Under the pieces are notes generated by a model that was given only the letters and a program-made list of their open reading frames with translations, ran no database searches and was not told where the DNA came from. Made by a program: the position numbers and the translations under genes. From Streptomyces sp. ST2-7A (GTDB lineage: Bacteria > Actinomycetota > Actinomycetes > Streptomycetales > Streptomycetaceae): 44,799 bases of DNA. Positions 1-8,282 of this stretch are shown here, piece after piece; position 1 is the stretch's first letter; every line of letters begins with the position of its first letter. The DNA lies in assembly GCF_021390475.1 (NCBI RefSeq), contig NZ_JAJUWS010000053.1, positions 1-44,799 on the forward strand. The letters run 5' to 3'.

Positions 1-163
1 GGCCCCCCGGGGGGACCCCACCCCCCGCGACGCCCTCGGCACCGCCTCCGAGCCGCGACGCCGGGCGCCGCGCCGGCCGGTGGCCGGACGGGTCCCGGGA
101 ATGCTCGGACGTGGCAACCCCCGGCCGCCGATGGTCGCCGGGTCCGGCCGACGGGACGGCGCC
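1..163. other. Intergenic, no gene seen
   Basis: No open frame with a ribosome site or a recognisable protein was seen in these first bases. The stretch is very G+C rich and holds a C6/G6 mini-hairpin near its left end. It lies downstream of the minus-strand ROK gene, so any terminator for that gene would be here, but I see no long clean stem. Confidence 0.4.
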
Positions 164-1489
164 TCAGCTCGTCACCGGGGGCCGGGCGGCGGCGTCCGGC
201 AGCTTCTCGGGCAGCCGCAGCCCCTCCCGCAGCGGCACCAGCTCCGACCGCAGCACCAGTGCCGCCGCGCCGATGGCGGGCGCTCCCGCCGCCGACTCCG
301 ACAGGCGGACGGCCACCCCGTGCGCCCCGCGCGCGAAGAACGCCCGGTTCAGTTCCTCCTCCACCACCGGCAGGTAGAGCGACCCCGCGACGGCCAGGCC
401 GGGACCGGTCAGGACGATCTCCTCCAGGTCCATCACGTTGGCCAGGGTGCGCACCGCCAGGGCCAGGTACCGGGCGGAGTCCTCCAGTAGTGCCCGGGCC
501 CCGGCGTCGCCGCGCAACGCGGCCCGGGCCACGGCGGCGAACTCCGCGGCGGGGGTGCCGGGCCCGCCCCGGGGCCGTTCCGCCCGTCCGTCCGTGCCGT
601 TCAGGCCCGCCGCGGCGGCGACCGCCGGATCGGCACGGGCCGCCTCCACCACGGCCGCCGGTCCGGCCAGTGCCTCCGTGCACCCACGGGCGCCGCACCA
701 GCACTCGGGCCCGTCCGCCCGCAGGCAGATGTGTCCGATCTCCCCGGCGTTGCCGCTCACCCCCCGGTAGGTGACGCCGTTGATGAGCAGCCCGGCGCCG
801 ATGCCGGTTCCCAGGTACACGGCGGCGAAGGTGGCGGTTCCGCCCACCCCGCCGGACCAGTGCTCGCCCAGGGCCGAGGCGGTGGCGTCGTTGTCCAGGA
901 CCACCGGCAGGCCGGTGGCCGCGCCGAGTGCCCGGTCCAGGGGGAACGCCTCCCAGCGCCGCATGGCGGGCGGGGTGAGCCGCATCCCGCCGCCCCGGGC
1001 CAGGGGACCGGGCACGGCGAGGCCGACGCCCAGCACCCGGCCCCCCGCGACCCCGACGCTCTCGATCAGCGAGGCGATCTCCTCGGCCATCCCGCCGACC
1101 ATGATCTCCGGGTCGGGGGAACCGCCGGGGCGGAAGACCCGGGCGACGACCGCGCCGCCGAGGTTGGTCAGCACGTACGTCACGCCGCCCTGGTCGAGGT
1201 GGACGCCCACCGCGTACCGGGAGGAGCGGTTCAGCGCCAGCAGCACCCGCCGCTTGCCACCGGTGGACTCGGCGTGGCCGGTCTCCACGACCAGCCCGTC
1301 GTCGATGAGCCGGCGCACCACGGTGGAGATGGTGGCGCCGGTGAAGCCGGTGGTCTCGACGAGGCCGACCCGGCTGATGGTGCCGGCGGCACGGATCACG
1401 TCCAGTACGGCCGCCCGACTGTTGGCGTGGAAGGCCGGACGTCCACCCGTCCGGCCGGTGGGTTCCTCGGATCCGCTCACTGGTCGCAC
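164..1489 (-). CDS. ROK-family transcriptional repressor
   Basis: Predicted sugar-responsive repressor of about 441 residues. The first ~70 residues hold a winged helix-turn-helix (around AAVLDVIRAAGTISRVGLVE). The rest is a ROK sugar-kinase-like domain with the DNDATASALGEHW and GTGIGAGLLINGV motifs and the zinc-binding pattern GHICLRADGPECWCGARGC. GTG at 1489 or GTG at 1480 is the likely start, because an AGGGGCG stretch lies just upstream and the protein sense begins there; the frame stays open further upstream without family sense. It is divergent from an oligosaccharide importer operon, so it probably controls that operon and itself. The ROK fold is clear from motifs. The effector (mannose, mannobiose or a phosphate) and the operator are inferred, not seen. 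Confidence 0.9.
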   Translation of the reverse strand: MRPVSGSEEPTGRTGGRPAFHANSRAAVLDVIRAAGTISRVGLVETTGFTGATISTVVRRLIDDGLVVETGHAESTGGKRRVLLALNRSSRYAVGVHLDQGGVTYVLTNLGGAVVARVFRPGGSPDPEIMVGGMAEEIASLIESVGVAGGRVLGVGLAVPGPLARGGGMRLTPPAMRRWEAFPLDRALGAATGLPVVLDNDATASALGEHWSGGVGGTATFAAVYLGTGIGAGLLINGVTYRGVSGNAGEIGHICLRADGPECWCGARGCTEALAGPAAVVEAARADPAVAAAAGLNGTDGRAERPRGGPGTPAAEFAAVARAALRGDAGARALLEDSARYLALAVRTLANVMDLEEIVLTGPGLAVAGSLYLPVVEEELNRAFFARGAHGVAVRLSESAAGAPAIGAAALVLRSELVPLREGLRLPEKLPDAAARPPVTS

Positions 1490-1527
1490 TCGCCCCTGTT
1501 CCGACCACGGGCCGGCGGCCCCGGTCC

Positions 1528-1551
1528 GGTGGGGGCGATCGCGCCCCCACC
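1528..1551. repeat. 10-bp inverted repeat upstream of ROK gene
   Basis: GGTGGGGGCG at 1528-1537 pairs perfectly with CGCCCCCACC at 1542-1551 across a 4-base loop. It lies about 40-60 bases before the ROK start, so it may be an autoregulatory operator or a leader hairpin. Confidence 0.45.
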
Positions 1552-1875
1552 CGTCGTTCCTCGCGTCGTCCACGGCCCCCCGGCTTTTCCCGGGGGGACC
1601 GGCTCCCACGGGTTCGCCGCCGTTCCCGTGACGTGTCGTCGATCGCGCCGGTCGGCGCCGTTCGCGGTCCGCGCCCGGCGGCCCCTCGCCGCGGTCGCCC
1701 GGTCCCGGCTCCGGGCGTCGCCCTCGGGCGGGCACCGGACGCGCGACACCGTGCGACATCGATCATCCCGGGCTTCCGGGTGGTGCCGCACACGCCGGCC
1801 CGGCTGTGCTTCCCCGTGCCCGTTCGGTGACGGCTAGTGGCGGCGGAGTCGCGCGAGGAGGCCGCGTCGCGAGGG

Positions 1876-1904
1876 TTGACTTTCTTTCTTCGGCTGCTTA
1901 ACAA
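1876..1904 (+). promoter_or_regulatory. Vegetative promoter of the oligosaccharide importer
   Basis: TTGACT at 1876-1881 is followed after 17 bases by TAACAA at 1899-1904, close to the HrdB-type consensus, in an AT-richer patch that stands out from its surroundings. Transcription would start near 1911, giving a leader of about 30 bases with an AGAGGA ribosome site before the ATG at 1943. Confidence 0.65.
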
Positions 1905-1942
1905 TCACGACACCCCGGAGTCCCTCGAGAGGACCGAACATC

Positions 1943-3646
1943 ATGAACCAGAACAGAAGGCGCCGAATCGCTCGACTGGTCGCGGCGGGTACGGCCGTGA
2001 CGCTGCTGGCGACCGGCTGTTCCGGTGGCTCGTCGAACGGCGGGGGAGGTGACGGGTCGGGCGACACCGCGGCGGACACCCTGGTCGTCTACACCGGCCA
2101 GGCCGGCGACTACCAGAGCAACTTCAACCCCTACTCCCACAGCGTCATCGAGGGCCCGGGCACCATCTTCGAGCCTTTGTTCTATTTCAACCAGGCATCC
2201 GACGCGGACCCCGTACCGAGGCTGGGCACCGACTACTCATGGAACGAGGACGGCACCGAGTTGTCGATCACCGTCCGCGAGGGCGTCACCTGGACGGACG
2301 GCGAGCCCCTCACCGCCGACGACGTGGTCTTCACCCTGGAACTGATCGCGGAGAACCCCGCGATCAACAGCACCGGCTTCGAGGGACGTGCCGAGCGGGT
2401 GAGCGACACCGAACTGGTGGTCCGCTTCGACGAGCCCGCCTTCCTCGAGGGACCCCAGGTGCTGGGACGCATCTGGATCGTCCCCGAGCACATCTGGAGC
2501 GGGCTCGAGGACCCCGCGACCGACACCGTCCCCGAGCCGGTGGGCACCGGGCCGTTCCGCCTGCGGGAGTTCCGCCCCCAGGCCTTCACCCTGGAGGCCA
2601 ACCCCGACCACTGGAACGGCGAACCGGAACTGAAGCGGGTGCGCTTCGTCGCCCTCTCCGGCAACCAGGCCGGTGCCGACGCCCTGGCGGCCGGGACCGT
2701 CGACTGGCAGACCGGCCCGGTCCCCGACATCCACAACGTCGAGGACAACTATCCCGGCTACCGGAGCATCACCGTCCCGCTCAACCAGATCGCACTGCTG
2801 ACCTGCTCCGACGAGGAGCTGGGATGCGCCGGTCCGCAGACCGACCCGGCCGTGCGCAAGGCGATATACCACGCCCTGGACCGCACCCAGATCAACTCCC
2901 TCGCCTTCGAGGACACCGCGAGCGAGATATCCCCCGGCTTCGCGCCGGCCGGTCGCGACGACGCGGTGATCAGCGAGGGCCTGGAGGACCGGACCGCCCC
3001 CATGGAGCCCCGGGCGGAGGTCGCCGGGGCGCTTCTGGACGACGCCGGTTGGGAGATGGGCGGCGACGGCGTGCGGACCCGTGACGGCGAGCGCCTGGAG
3101 CTGACGGTCAGCGTCGTCACCGGTTGGACCGACTACATCACCGCGGTCGACGTCATCGGTCAGCAGCTGGCCCCGCTGGGCATCGACCTCACCACCCACC
3201 AGTCCTCCTGGAACGAGTGGTCCGACTCCCGTGGCCGGGGCACCTACCAACTGCTCATCGACTCCCTCTACCAGGGGCCGGCGCCCGACCCGTACTACCT
3301 GTACGGGTACTTCTTCCACTCCGAGAACACCGCCCCCGTGGGCGAGGTCGCCCAGCCCAACTTCGCGCGGTACACCAACCCGGAGGTCGACGCGGCGCTG
3401 GACGAACTCAAACGCACCGACCCGGCGGACACCGCCGCCCGGCAGCCGCTGCTGGACACCGTCCAGGTGGCGATCGAGGAGGACATGCCCTACATCCCGG
3501 TCCTCACCGGCGGCACCACCAGCCAGTACAACGCGGCGAAGTTCGAGGGCTGGCCGACCGTGGACGACCTCTACGCCTTCCCGGCCGTGTGGAGCCGCCC
3601 CGACCACTCGCAGATCCTCATGAACCTGCGTCCCGCCGCCGACTGA
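1943..3646 (+). CDS. Extracellular solute-binding lipoprotein, peptide/oligosaccharide class (SBP_bac_5)
   Basis: Membrane-anchored substrate-capture protein of an ABC importer, 567 residues. The N-terminus is a lipoprotein signal (MNQNRRRRIARL..., lipobox LLATGC) followed by a Ser/Gly-rich tether of about 20 residues. The body matches family-5 solute-binding proteins: the TWTDGEPLTADDVVFTLEL region near residue 115-130 and the GTGPFRLREFRP stretch near 200 are family signatures. This class includes dipeptide receptors, but also receptors for beta-mannosides and beta-glucosides. The adjacent alpha-galactosidase and beta-mannosidase make manno-oligosaccharides the likelier ligand here; that is inference. 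It is first in an operon with two permeases and two ATPases. The ATG at 1943 has AGAGGA upstream. Confidence 0.9.
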   Translation: MNQNRRRRIARLVAAGTAVTLLATGCSGGSSNGGGGDGSGDTAADTLVVYTGQAGDYQSNFNPYSHSVIEGPGTIFEPLFYFNQASDADPVPRLGTDYSWNEDGTELSITVREGVTWTDGEPLTADDVVFTLELIAENPAINSTGFEGRAERVSDTELVVRFDEPAFLEGPQVLGRIWIVPEHIWSGLEDPATDTVPEPVGTGPFRLREFRPQAFTLEANPDHWNGEPELKRVRFVALSGNQAGADALAAGTVDWQTGPVPDIHNVEDNYPGYRSITVPLNQIALLTCSDEELGCAGPQTDPAVRKAIYHALDRTQINSLAFEDTASEISPGFAPAGRDDAVISEGLEDRTAPMEPRAEVAGALLDDAGWEMGGDGVRTRDGERLELTVSVVTGWTDYITAVDVIGQQLAPLGIDLTTHQSSWNEWSDSRGRGTYQLLIDSLYQGPAPDPYYLYGYFFHSENTAPVGEVAQPNFARYTNPEVDAALDELKRTDPADTAARQPLLDTVQVAIEEDMPYIPVLTGGTTSQYNAAKFEGWPTVDDLYAFPAVWSRPDHSQILMNLRPAAD

Positions 3647-3728
3647 CCGCCCCCCACCGAACCACCGTCGCCCGAACCCCCGACGACGTCCCGTCCGAGA
3701 AGCAGCCCACCCCGATTGGCGGCCGCCC

Positions 3729-4718
3729 ATGAGGTACTACGCCCGCAAACTCGGCTTCTACCTGGTCGCCCTGTGGGCCGCCCTGACGTTGAACTTCTTC
3801 ATCCCCAGGCTGATGCCGGGCAACCCGGTGGACATCCTGATGGCGAAGCTCCAGCAGCGGGGCGGCTCACCCGACCCGGCGGTCCGGCGGGCCTACGAGC
3901 TGCTTCTCGGCACGGACGGCGACGAGCCGCTGATCGTCCAGTACCTCGCCTACCTGGGGGCGATGGCCCGCGGCGACCTGGGGATATCCGTCAGCGTCTT
4001 CCCCACGCCGGTCTCCGAGGTGATCGGGCAGGCGCTGCCCTGGACCATCGTCCTGGTGGGGATCGCCACCTTCCTGTCCTTCCTGCTGGGGGTGTTCCTC
4101 GGGGCGGTCGTCGGTTGGCGGCGCGGCTCCTGGCTGGACTCCCTCGTCCCCGCCACCACGATCCTGGCCGCCGTCCCCTACTTCTGGCTCGCCCTGCTGC
4201 TGGTGGCGCTCCTCTCCTCGGTCCTGGGTTGGTTCCCCCTGCTGGGCGGTTACGACGTCTCCCTGATGCCCGGTTGGAACGCGGAGTTCATCGGCTCGGT
4301 CCTGCACCACGGCTTCCTGCCCGCCGCCACCATCGTCATCTCCTCGGTCGGCGGCTGGCTGCTGGGGATGCGCAACATGATGGTCTCCACCATGTCCGAG
4401 GACTACGTCCTGACCGCCCGGGCCAAGGGACTGCGCGAGAGCCGGGTGATGATCCGGTACGCCGCCCGCAACGCGGTCCTGCCGTCCATCGCCGGATTCG
4501 CCGTCTCCCTCGGGTTCGTCGTCGCCGGCTCGATCATCACCGAGCAGGTCTTCTCCTACCCCGGCATCGGCTCCAAGCTGCTGCAGGCGGTCCAGAACAA
4601 CGACTACGCCCTCATGCAGGGGATCTTCCTGGTCATCACGGTGGCGGTGCTGGGCGCCAACCTCGTCGTGGACCTGCTGTACGGCGTCATCGACCCGCGC
4701 ACCCGCGTCGAGAGCTGA
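3729..4718 (+). CDS. ABC transporter permease, DppB-like
   Basis: First inner-membrane permease of the importer, 329 residues. It has the expected N-terminal membrane segment (KLGFYLVALWAALTLNFFI), then the periplasmic region, and five further hydrophobic segments from about residue 110. The cytoplasmic EAA-like loop that docks the ATPase is visible at EDYVLTARAKGLRESRVMIR, followed by RNAVLPSIAGF, as in DppB/OppB proteins. It lies 82 bases after the lipoprotein gene and 51 bases before the fused permease/ATPase gene, so it is in the same operon. The ribosome site before ATG 3729 is weak. Substrate specificity cannot be read from the permease. Length is normal for the family. Confidence 0.9.
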   Translation: MRYYARKLGFYLVALWAALTLNFFIPRLMPGNPVDILMAKLQQRGGSPDPAVRRAYELLLGTDGDEPLIVQYLAYLGAMARGDLGISVSVFPTPVSEVIGQALPWTIVLVGIATFLSFLLGVFLGAVVGWRRGSWLDSLVPATTILAAVPYFWLALLLVALLSSVLGWFPLLGGYDVSLMPGWNAEFIGSVLHHGFLPAATIVISSVGGWLLGMRNMMVSTMSEDYVLTARAKGLRESRVMIRYAARNAVLPSIAGFAVSLGFVVAGSIITEQVFSYPGIGSKLLQAVQNNDYALMQGIFLVITVAVLGANLVVDLLYGVIDPRTRVES

Positions 4719-4769
4719 GGACACGACCGTGGCCGTCCGAGGGACCGTCGAGGGCAAGGAGCCGTCACC

Positions 4770-6749
4770 GTGACCAACCCCGTCCACCTCACCGAACCGA
4801 CCGGCGAACCCACCGCCCGGGTCGCCGAGGCCGAGGAGATCGCCCCCCGGCCCCGGCGCCGCTCCGCCGGTGGTTGGCGCTCCCTGCTGCCGACCCCCTC
4901 GCCCAAACTCGTCATCGGCCTCCTCCTGGTCCTCGCCATCGCCCTGTTCGGCCTCCTCGGCCCGTTGCTCGTCGGCGACCCCGACGCCATCGACAGCCGG
5001 GGCATGACACCACCGGATGCCCAGAACCTGCTGGGCACCACCCGCACCGGCCAGGACGTCCTCGCCCAACTCGCCCACGCCACCTCCGGTTCGCTGCGGA
5101 TCGGGCTGCTGGTGGGCATCATGGCGACCCTGCTCTCCGCCCTGTTCGGCATCATCGGCGGCTACCTCGGCGGCCCGGTGGACGAGGGGTTCTCGCTGCT
5201 GTCCAACGTCATGCTGGTCATCCCCGGCCTGCCGCTGGTCATCGTCATCGCCGGGTTCGTGCCCGCCAACCAGCGCGGGGCGTGGACCATCGCGGTGGTC
5301 CTGGCCCTCACCGGCTGGGCCGCCTCCGCCCGGGTGCTGCGCGCCCAGACACTGTCACTGCGCAACCGGGACTACGTGGCCGCCGCGAAGGTGGCCGGGG
5401 AACGCCCATGGCGGATCGTCTCGGTGGAGATCCTGCCCAATCTCCTGCCGCTGCTGGCCTCGCAGTTCGTCTTCGCGGTGCTCGCCGCGATCCTCGCCGA
5501 GGCGGGCCTGTCCTTCCTGGGGTTGGGCGCCTCCAACTCCACGACCCTGGGCACGATGCTCTTCTACGCCCAGAACGGCTTCGCCCTCCAATGGGGCGCG
5601 TGGTGGTGGTTCGTGCCGCCCGGCCTGGTCATCGCCCTCTTCGGCTGCGGCCTGGCACTCATCAACTTCGGCATCGACGAGATCATCAACCCCAAGCTGC
5701 GCACCGGCGCCCGGCGCGACGCGGGAGGTCCCGGCGCCGTCGCCGGGCACGTCACCGCGAACGCCGGCGCCCCGGAGCCGACCGGCGGGGCCCCGGCCCC
5801 CGACCACGCGGCCCGCGAACCGGTGCTCACGGTGCGCGGACTGAACGTCGTCTACCGCGTGGACAAACCGGTGCACGCGGTCCGGGACGTCTCACTGACC
5901 CTGGGCCGGGGGGAGATCCTCGGCCTGGCCGGCGAATCCGGCTGCGGCAAGACCACCCTCGCCTACGCCGTGGCCCGGCTGCACCGACCACCCGCCGAGG
6001 TCACCTCGGGCACGGTCGTCTTCCACGACCGCTCCGGTGCGGACATCGACCTCCTCGCCCTGACGGGCGAGGACCTGCGCCGCTTCCGCTGGGACCGGAT
6101 GTCGGTGGTCTTCCAGGGGGCGATGAACTCCCTCAACCCGGTCCTCCCCATCCGGGAACAACTGGAGGACGTCCTGATCACCCACCGGCCGGGGATGACC
6201 GCCGGGAAACGCCGGGCCCGCTGCGAGGAGGTGCTGCGCCTGGTGCGGGTGGACCCCCGTCGGCTGAACTCCTTCCCGCACGAACTCTCCGGCGGCATGC
6301 GCCAACGGGTGATGATCGCCATGGCCATGCTGCTCGACCCGCAGGTCATGATCATGGACGAACCCACCACCGCGCTGGACGTGGTGGTGCAGCGCGGCAT
6401 CCTCGGCGAGGTCCTGCGGCTGCGCGAGGAGTTGGGCTTCGCGGTGGTCTTCATCACCCACGACCTGCCGCTGCTGCTGGAACTGGCCGACCGGATCGTC
6501 GTCATGCGGGACGGCGAGGTCGTGGAGCACGGCCCCGCCGAACGTCTCCACCGGTCCCCCGAACACCCCTACACCCGGCACCTGCTCCAGTCCTTCCCCA
6601 GCCTCACCGGGGAACGCGGGGCGTTCCTGCGGGACGGGGCAGGGGAGGCGGGGACCGTCGGGCCCCCCGACGGTCCCGCCGACCACCCCGGGTCCGACCG
6701 CGCGCGGACCCCGAACGGCACCGACAGCGGCGAGAGGGCACCTCGATGA
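4770..6749 (+). CDS. Fused ABC permease / ATP-binding protein (DppC-DppD type)
   Basis: One 659-residue chain joins the second permease to an ATPase. Residues about 1-310 are DppC-like, with an N-terminal membrane segment, the LLGTTRTGQDVLAQL motif and the EAA loop at RNRDYVAAAKVAGERPWRIV. A Gly/Ala/Pro linker of about 45 residues follows. The ATPase starts near residue 350, with Walker A GESGCGKTTL, signature LSGGMRQRVMIAMA, Walker B VMIMDEPTTALD and switch histidine ITHDL. The C-terminal ~50 residues are low-complexity. GTG 4770 has AAGGAG eight bases upstream. The stop overlaps the next ATG (ATGA). No frameshift is needed for the fusion, and such fused proteins are known in actinomycetes. 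It supplies half of the permease dimer and half of the ATPase dimer. Confidence 0.9.
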   Translation: MTNPVHLTEPTGEPTARVAEAEEIAPRPRRRSAGGWRSLLPTPSPKLVIGLLLVLAIALFGLLGPLLVGDPDAIDSRGMTPPDAQNLLGTTRTGQDVLAQLAHATSGSLRIGLLVGIMATLLSALFGIIGGYLGGPVDEGFSLLSNVMLVIPGLPLVIVIAGFVPANQRGAWTIAVVLALTGWAASARVLRAQTLSLRNRDYVAAAKVAGERPWRIVSVEILPNLLPLLASQFVFAVLAAILAEAGLSFLGLGASNSTTLGTMLFYAQNGFALQWGAWWWFVPPGLVIALFGCGLALINFGIDEIINPKLRTGARRDAGGPGAVAGHVTANAGAPEPTGGAPAPDHAAREPVLTVRGLNVVYRVDKPVHAVRDVSLTLGRGEILGLAGESGCGKTTLAYAVARLHRPPAEVTSGTVVFHDRSGADIDLLALTGEDLRRFRWDRMSVVFQGAMNSLNPVLPIREQLEDVLITHRPGMTAGKRRARCEEVLRLVRVDPRRLNSFPHELSGGMRQRVMIAMAMLLDPQVMIMDEPTTALDVVVQRGILGEVLRLREELGFAVVFITHDLPLLLELADRIVVMRDGEVVEHGPAERLHRSPEHPYTRHLLQSFPSLTGERGAFLRDGAGEAGTVGPPDGPADHPGSDRARTPNGTDSGERAPR

Positions 6750-7885
6750 CCACCCTGCACGTTCGCGATCTCGTCAAGGAGTACCGACTCCGTTCCGGTC
6801 CGCGCCGCTCCACCCTCCGCGCGGCCGACCGGGTCTCCCTCACACTGCGCCCGGGCCGCACCGTCGCCCTGGTCGGGGAGTCGGGTTCGGGCAAGTCCAC
6901 CGTCGCGAGGATCATCGCCCGGCTGGAACGACCCACCGGCGGGGAGATCGAGGCCGTCGACGCGAAGGGCCGGCGGATCCGCGACCGCGACTACCGTCAC
7001 CACGTCCAGATGGTCTTCCAGGACCCCTTCGCCTCCCTGAACCCCTTCCACACCATCGAGCACCACCTGGTCCGCCCGCTGCGGCTGCACGGCCGGGCCC
7101 GGGACCGGGAATCGGGACGGACGATGGCCGGGGAACTGCTCGAGCGGGTGAACCTCACCCCGGCCGCCGACATCGCCGGTCGCCGTCCGCACGAACTCTC
7201 CGGCGGCCAGCGCCAACGGGTGGCCATCGCCCGCGCCCTGGCCCCCGGCGCCAGGGTCGTGATCGCCGACGAACCGGTCTCCATGCTGGATGTCTCCATC
7301 CGGCTGGGCGTGCTCAACCTGCTGGCCCGGCTCCAGCGTGAGGAGGACCTCGCGGTTCTCTACATCACCCACGACCTGGCCACCGCCCGGCACTTCTCCG
7401 ACGACATCCTGGTCATGTACCGCGGCCGGGTGGTGGAACGGGGGCCGGCCGACGACGTGATCCTCGCCCCGGCCCATCCCTACACCCGGCTGCTGGCCTC
7501 CGCCGCCCCCGACCCGGAGGCGCGCGGACGCTCCCGGCAGATCACCGTGCCCGAGTCGGCCGGGAGTCCCACCGCTCTTTCCGGACGTGGCTGCCACTTC
7601 CGGGACCGCTGTCCCTCCGCGATGGAGATCTGCTCGCGCACCCCGGAACCGGTCGAGGTGGCACCCGACCACGCCGCCGCCTGTTGGCTGCACACCCCGG
7701 AGTCGGGCGACGGGACCGGGACCGCCCCGGGCGGGGCGCCGACCGGCGGTGCCGGCCGCCCGGCGGGGGCCGACCCCGACCCGGAGGCGCCCGCGGTGGG
7801 GAGGGGCGCGGGGGGAAGGGCCGGGTCGACCGACACCGGCACCGATCCCGGGACCGGCGGGGACTCCGACACCGGTGGGGAGTGA
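6746..7885 (+). CDS. ABC transporter ATP-binding protein, OppF/DppF-like
   Basis: Second ATPase of the importer, 379 residues. Walker A is GESGSGKSTV, the signature LSGGQRQRVAIARA, Walker B VVIADEPVSMLD, and the switch histidine sits in ITHDL. After the core comes the oligopeptide-transporter C-terminal extension with its spaced cysteines (GCHFRDRCPSAMEIC ... AACWL). The last ~70 residues are a Gly/Thr/Asp/Pro-rich tail not needed by the family. The ATG overlaps the preceding stop (ATGA), so translation is probably coupled to the fused permease/ATPase, giving a one-to-one ATPase pair. The gene ends the importer operon, and strong hairpins follow at 7993-8199. Confidence 0.9.
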   Translation: MTTLHVRDLVKEYRLRSGPRRSTLRAADRVSLTLRPGRTVALVGESGSGKSTVARIIARLERPTGGEIEAVDAKGRRIRDRDYRHHVQMVFQDPFASLNPFHTIEHHLVRPLRLHGRARDRESGRTMAGELLERVNLTPAADIAGRRPHELSGGQRQRVAIARALAPGARVVIADEPVSMLDVSIRLGVLNLLARLQREEDLAVLYITHDLATARHFSDDILVMYRGRVVERGPADDVILAPAHPYTRLLASAAPDPEARGRSRQITVPESAGSPTALSGRGCHFRDRCPSAMEICSRTPEPVEVAPDHAAACWLHTPESGDGTGTAPGGAPTGGAGRPAGADPDPEAPAVGRGAGGRAGSTDTGTDPGTGGDSDTGGE

Positions 7886-7992
7886 GAGCGGGCCGCCGAA
7901 CCCCTCGCGGCGTCGAACCCCGCCCCCGGGTGGGGTGACCATCCGCTCCCCCCGCTCCCCGTACGCCCGCCGGGGGCCGGCACCGACCCGAA

Positions 7993-8058
7993 CCCCGACA
8001 CCGGTGTCCGACCCGGATCCCCACCGACGGGGCCCCGGGTCGGACACCGGTGTCGGGG
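7993..8058. terminator. 24-bp perfect inverted repeat, probable bidirectional terminator
   Basis: The arm at 7993-8016 is the exact reverse complement of 8035-8058, with an 18-base loop. Each arm carries the 12-bp palindrome GACACCGGTGTC (7997-8008 and 8043-8054). The loop can form a further CCCC/GGGG stem. No T-tract follows, as is usual for hairpin terminators in high-GC actinomycetes. Confidence 0.65.
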
Positions 8059-8151
8059 ACGCTTCCCCGGCGGCCACCGCCACGCCGACACCGTCATCGG
8101 CGCGCGTCCGCGGTACGCGGAATCACACCACCCGTCGGGACAGCGCGCCCG

Positions 8152-8199
8152 ACCTGTCCGAACCGTGTCCGCGCCGGCGCGGACACGGTTCGGACAGGT
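8152..8199. terminator. 48-bp perfect palindrome, probable bidirectional terminator
   Basis: Positions 8152-8175 are exactly mirrored by 8176-8199 with no spacer (centre GCGCC|GGCGC). It lies between convergent genes and would form a strong stem in RNA from either strand. The alternative is a large dimeric-protein site. Confidence 0.65.
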
Positions 8200-8282
8200 G
8201 GCCACCACCGTGTCGGTCGCCTCCGACGGGGTGCCGGCCGCGCGCGCCCACACGGAGCCGGCGGTGGGGTCCGCCCGCCGGC

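Larger units (their letters stand above)
1490..1942. other. Divergent ROK / importer control region
   Basis: This 453-bp gap separates the ROK gene and the importer operon. It holds a 10-bp hairpin at 1528-1551 near the ROK start and a good vegetative promoter at 1876-1904 firing toward the importer. The middle part (about 1560-1860) is plain GC-rich sequence whose open frames show no family sense in either direction. Confidence 0.5.
7886..8282. other. Convergent intergenic region rich in hairpins
   Basis: This 397-bp gap lies between the ends of the importer operon (plus) and the alpha-galactosidase gene (minus). It holds two very long inverted repeats (7993-8058 and 8152-8199) and no convincing gene. 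It is most simply a two-way terminator region. Confidence 0.6.

Noticed and set aside
3716..6745. Plus-strand frame that continues open into the second ATPase gene, suggesting a 1389-residue protein
   Set aside because: Only the part from ATG 6746 has ATPase motifs; the upstream part is out of frame with the real permease and fusion genes.
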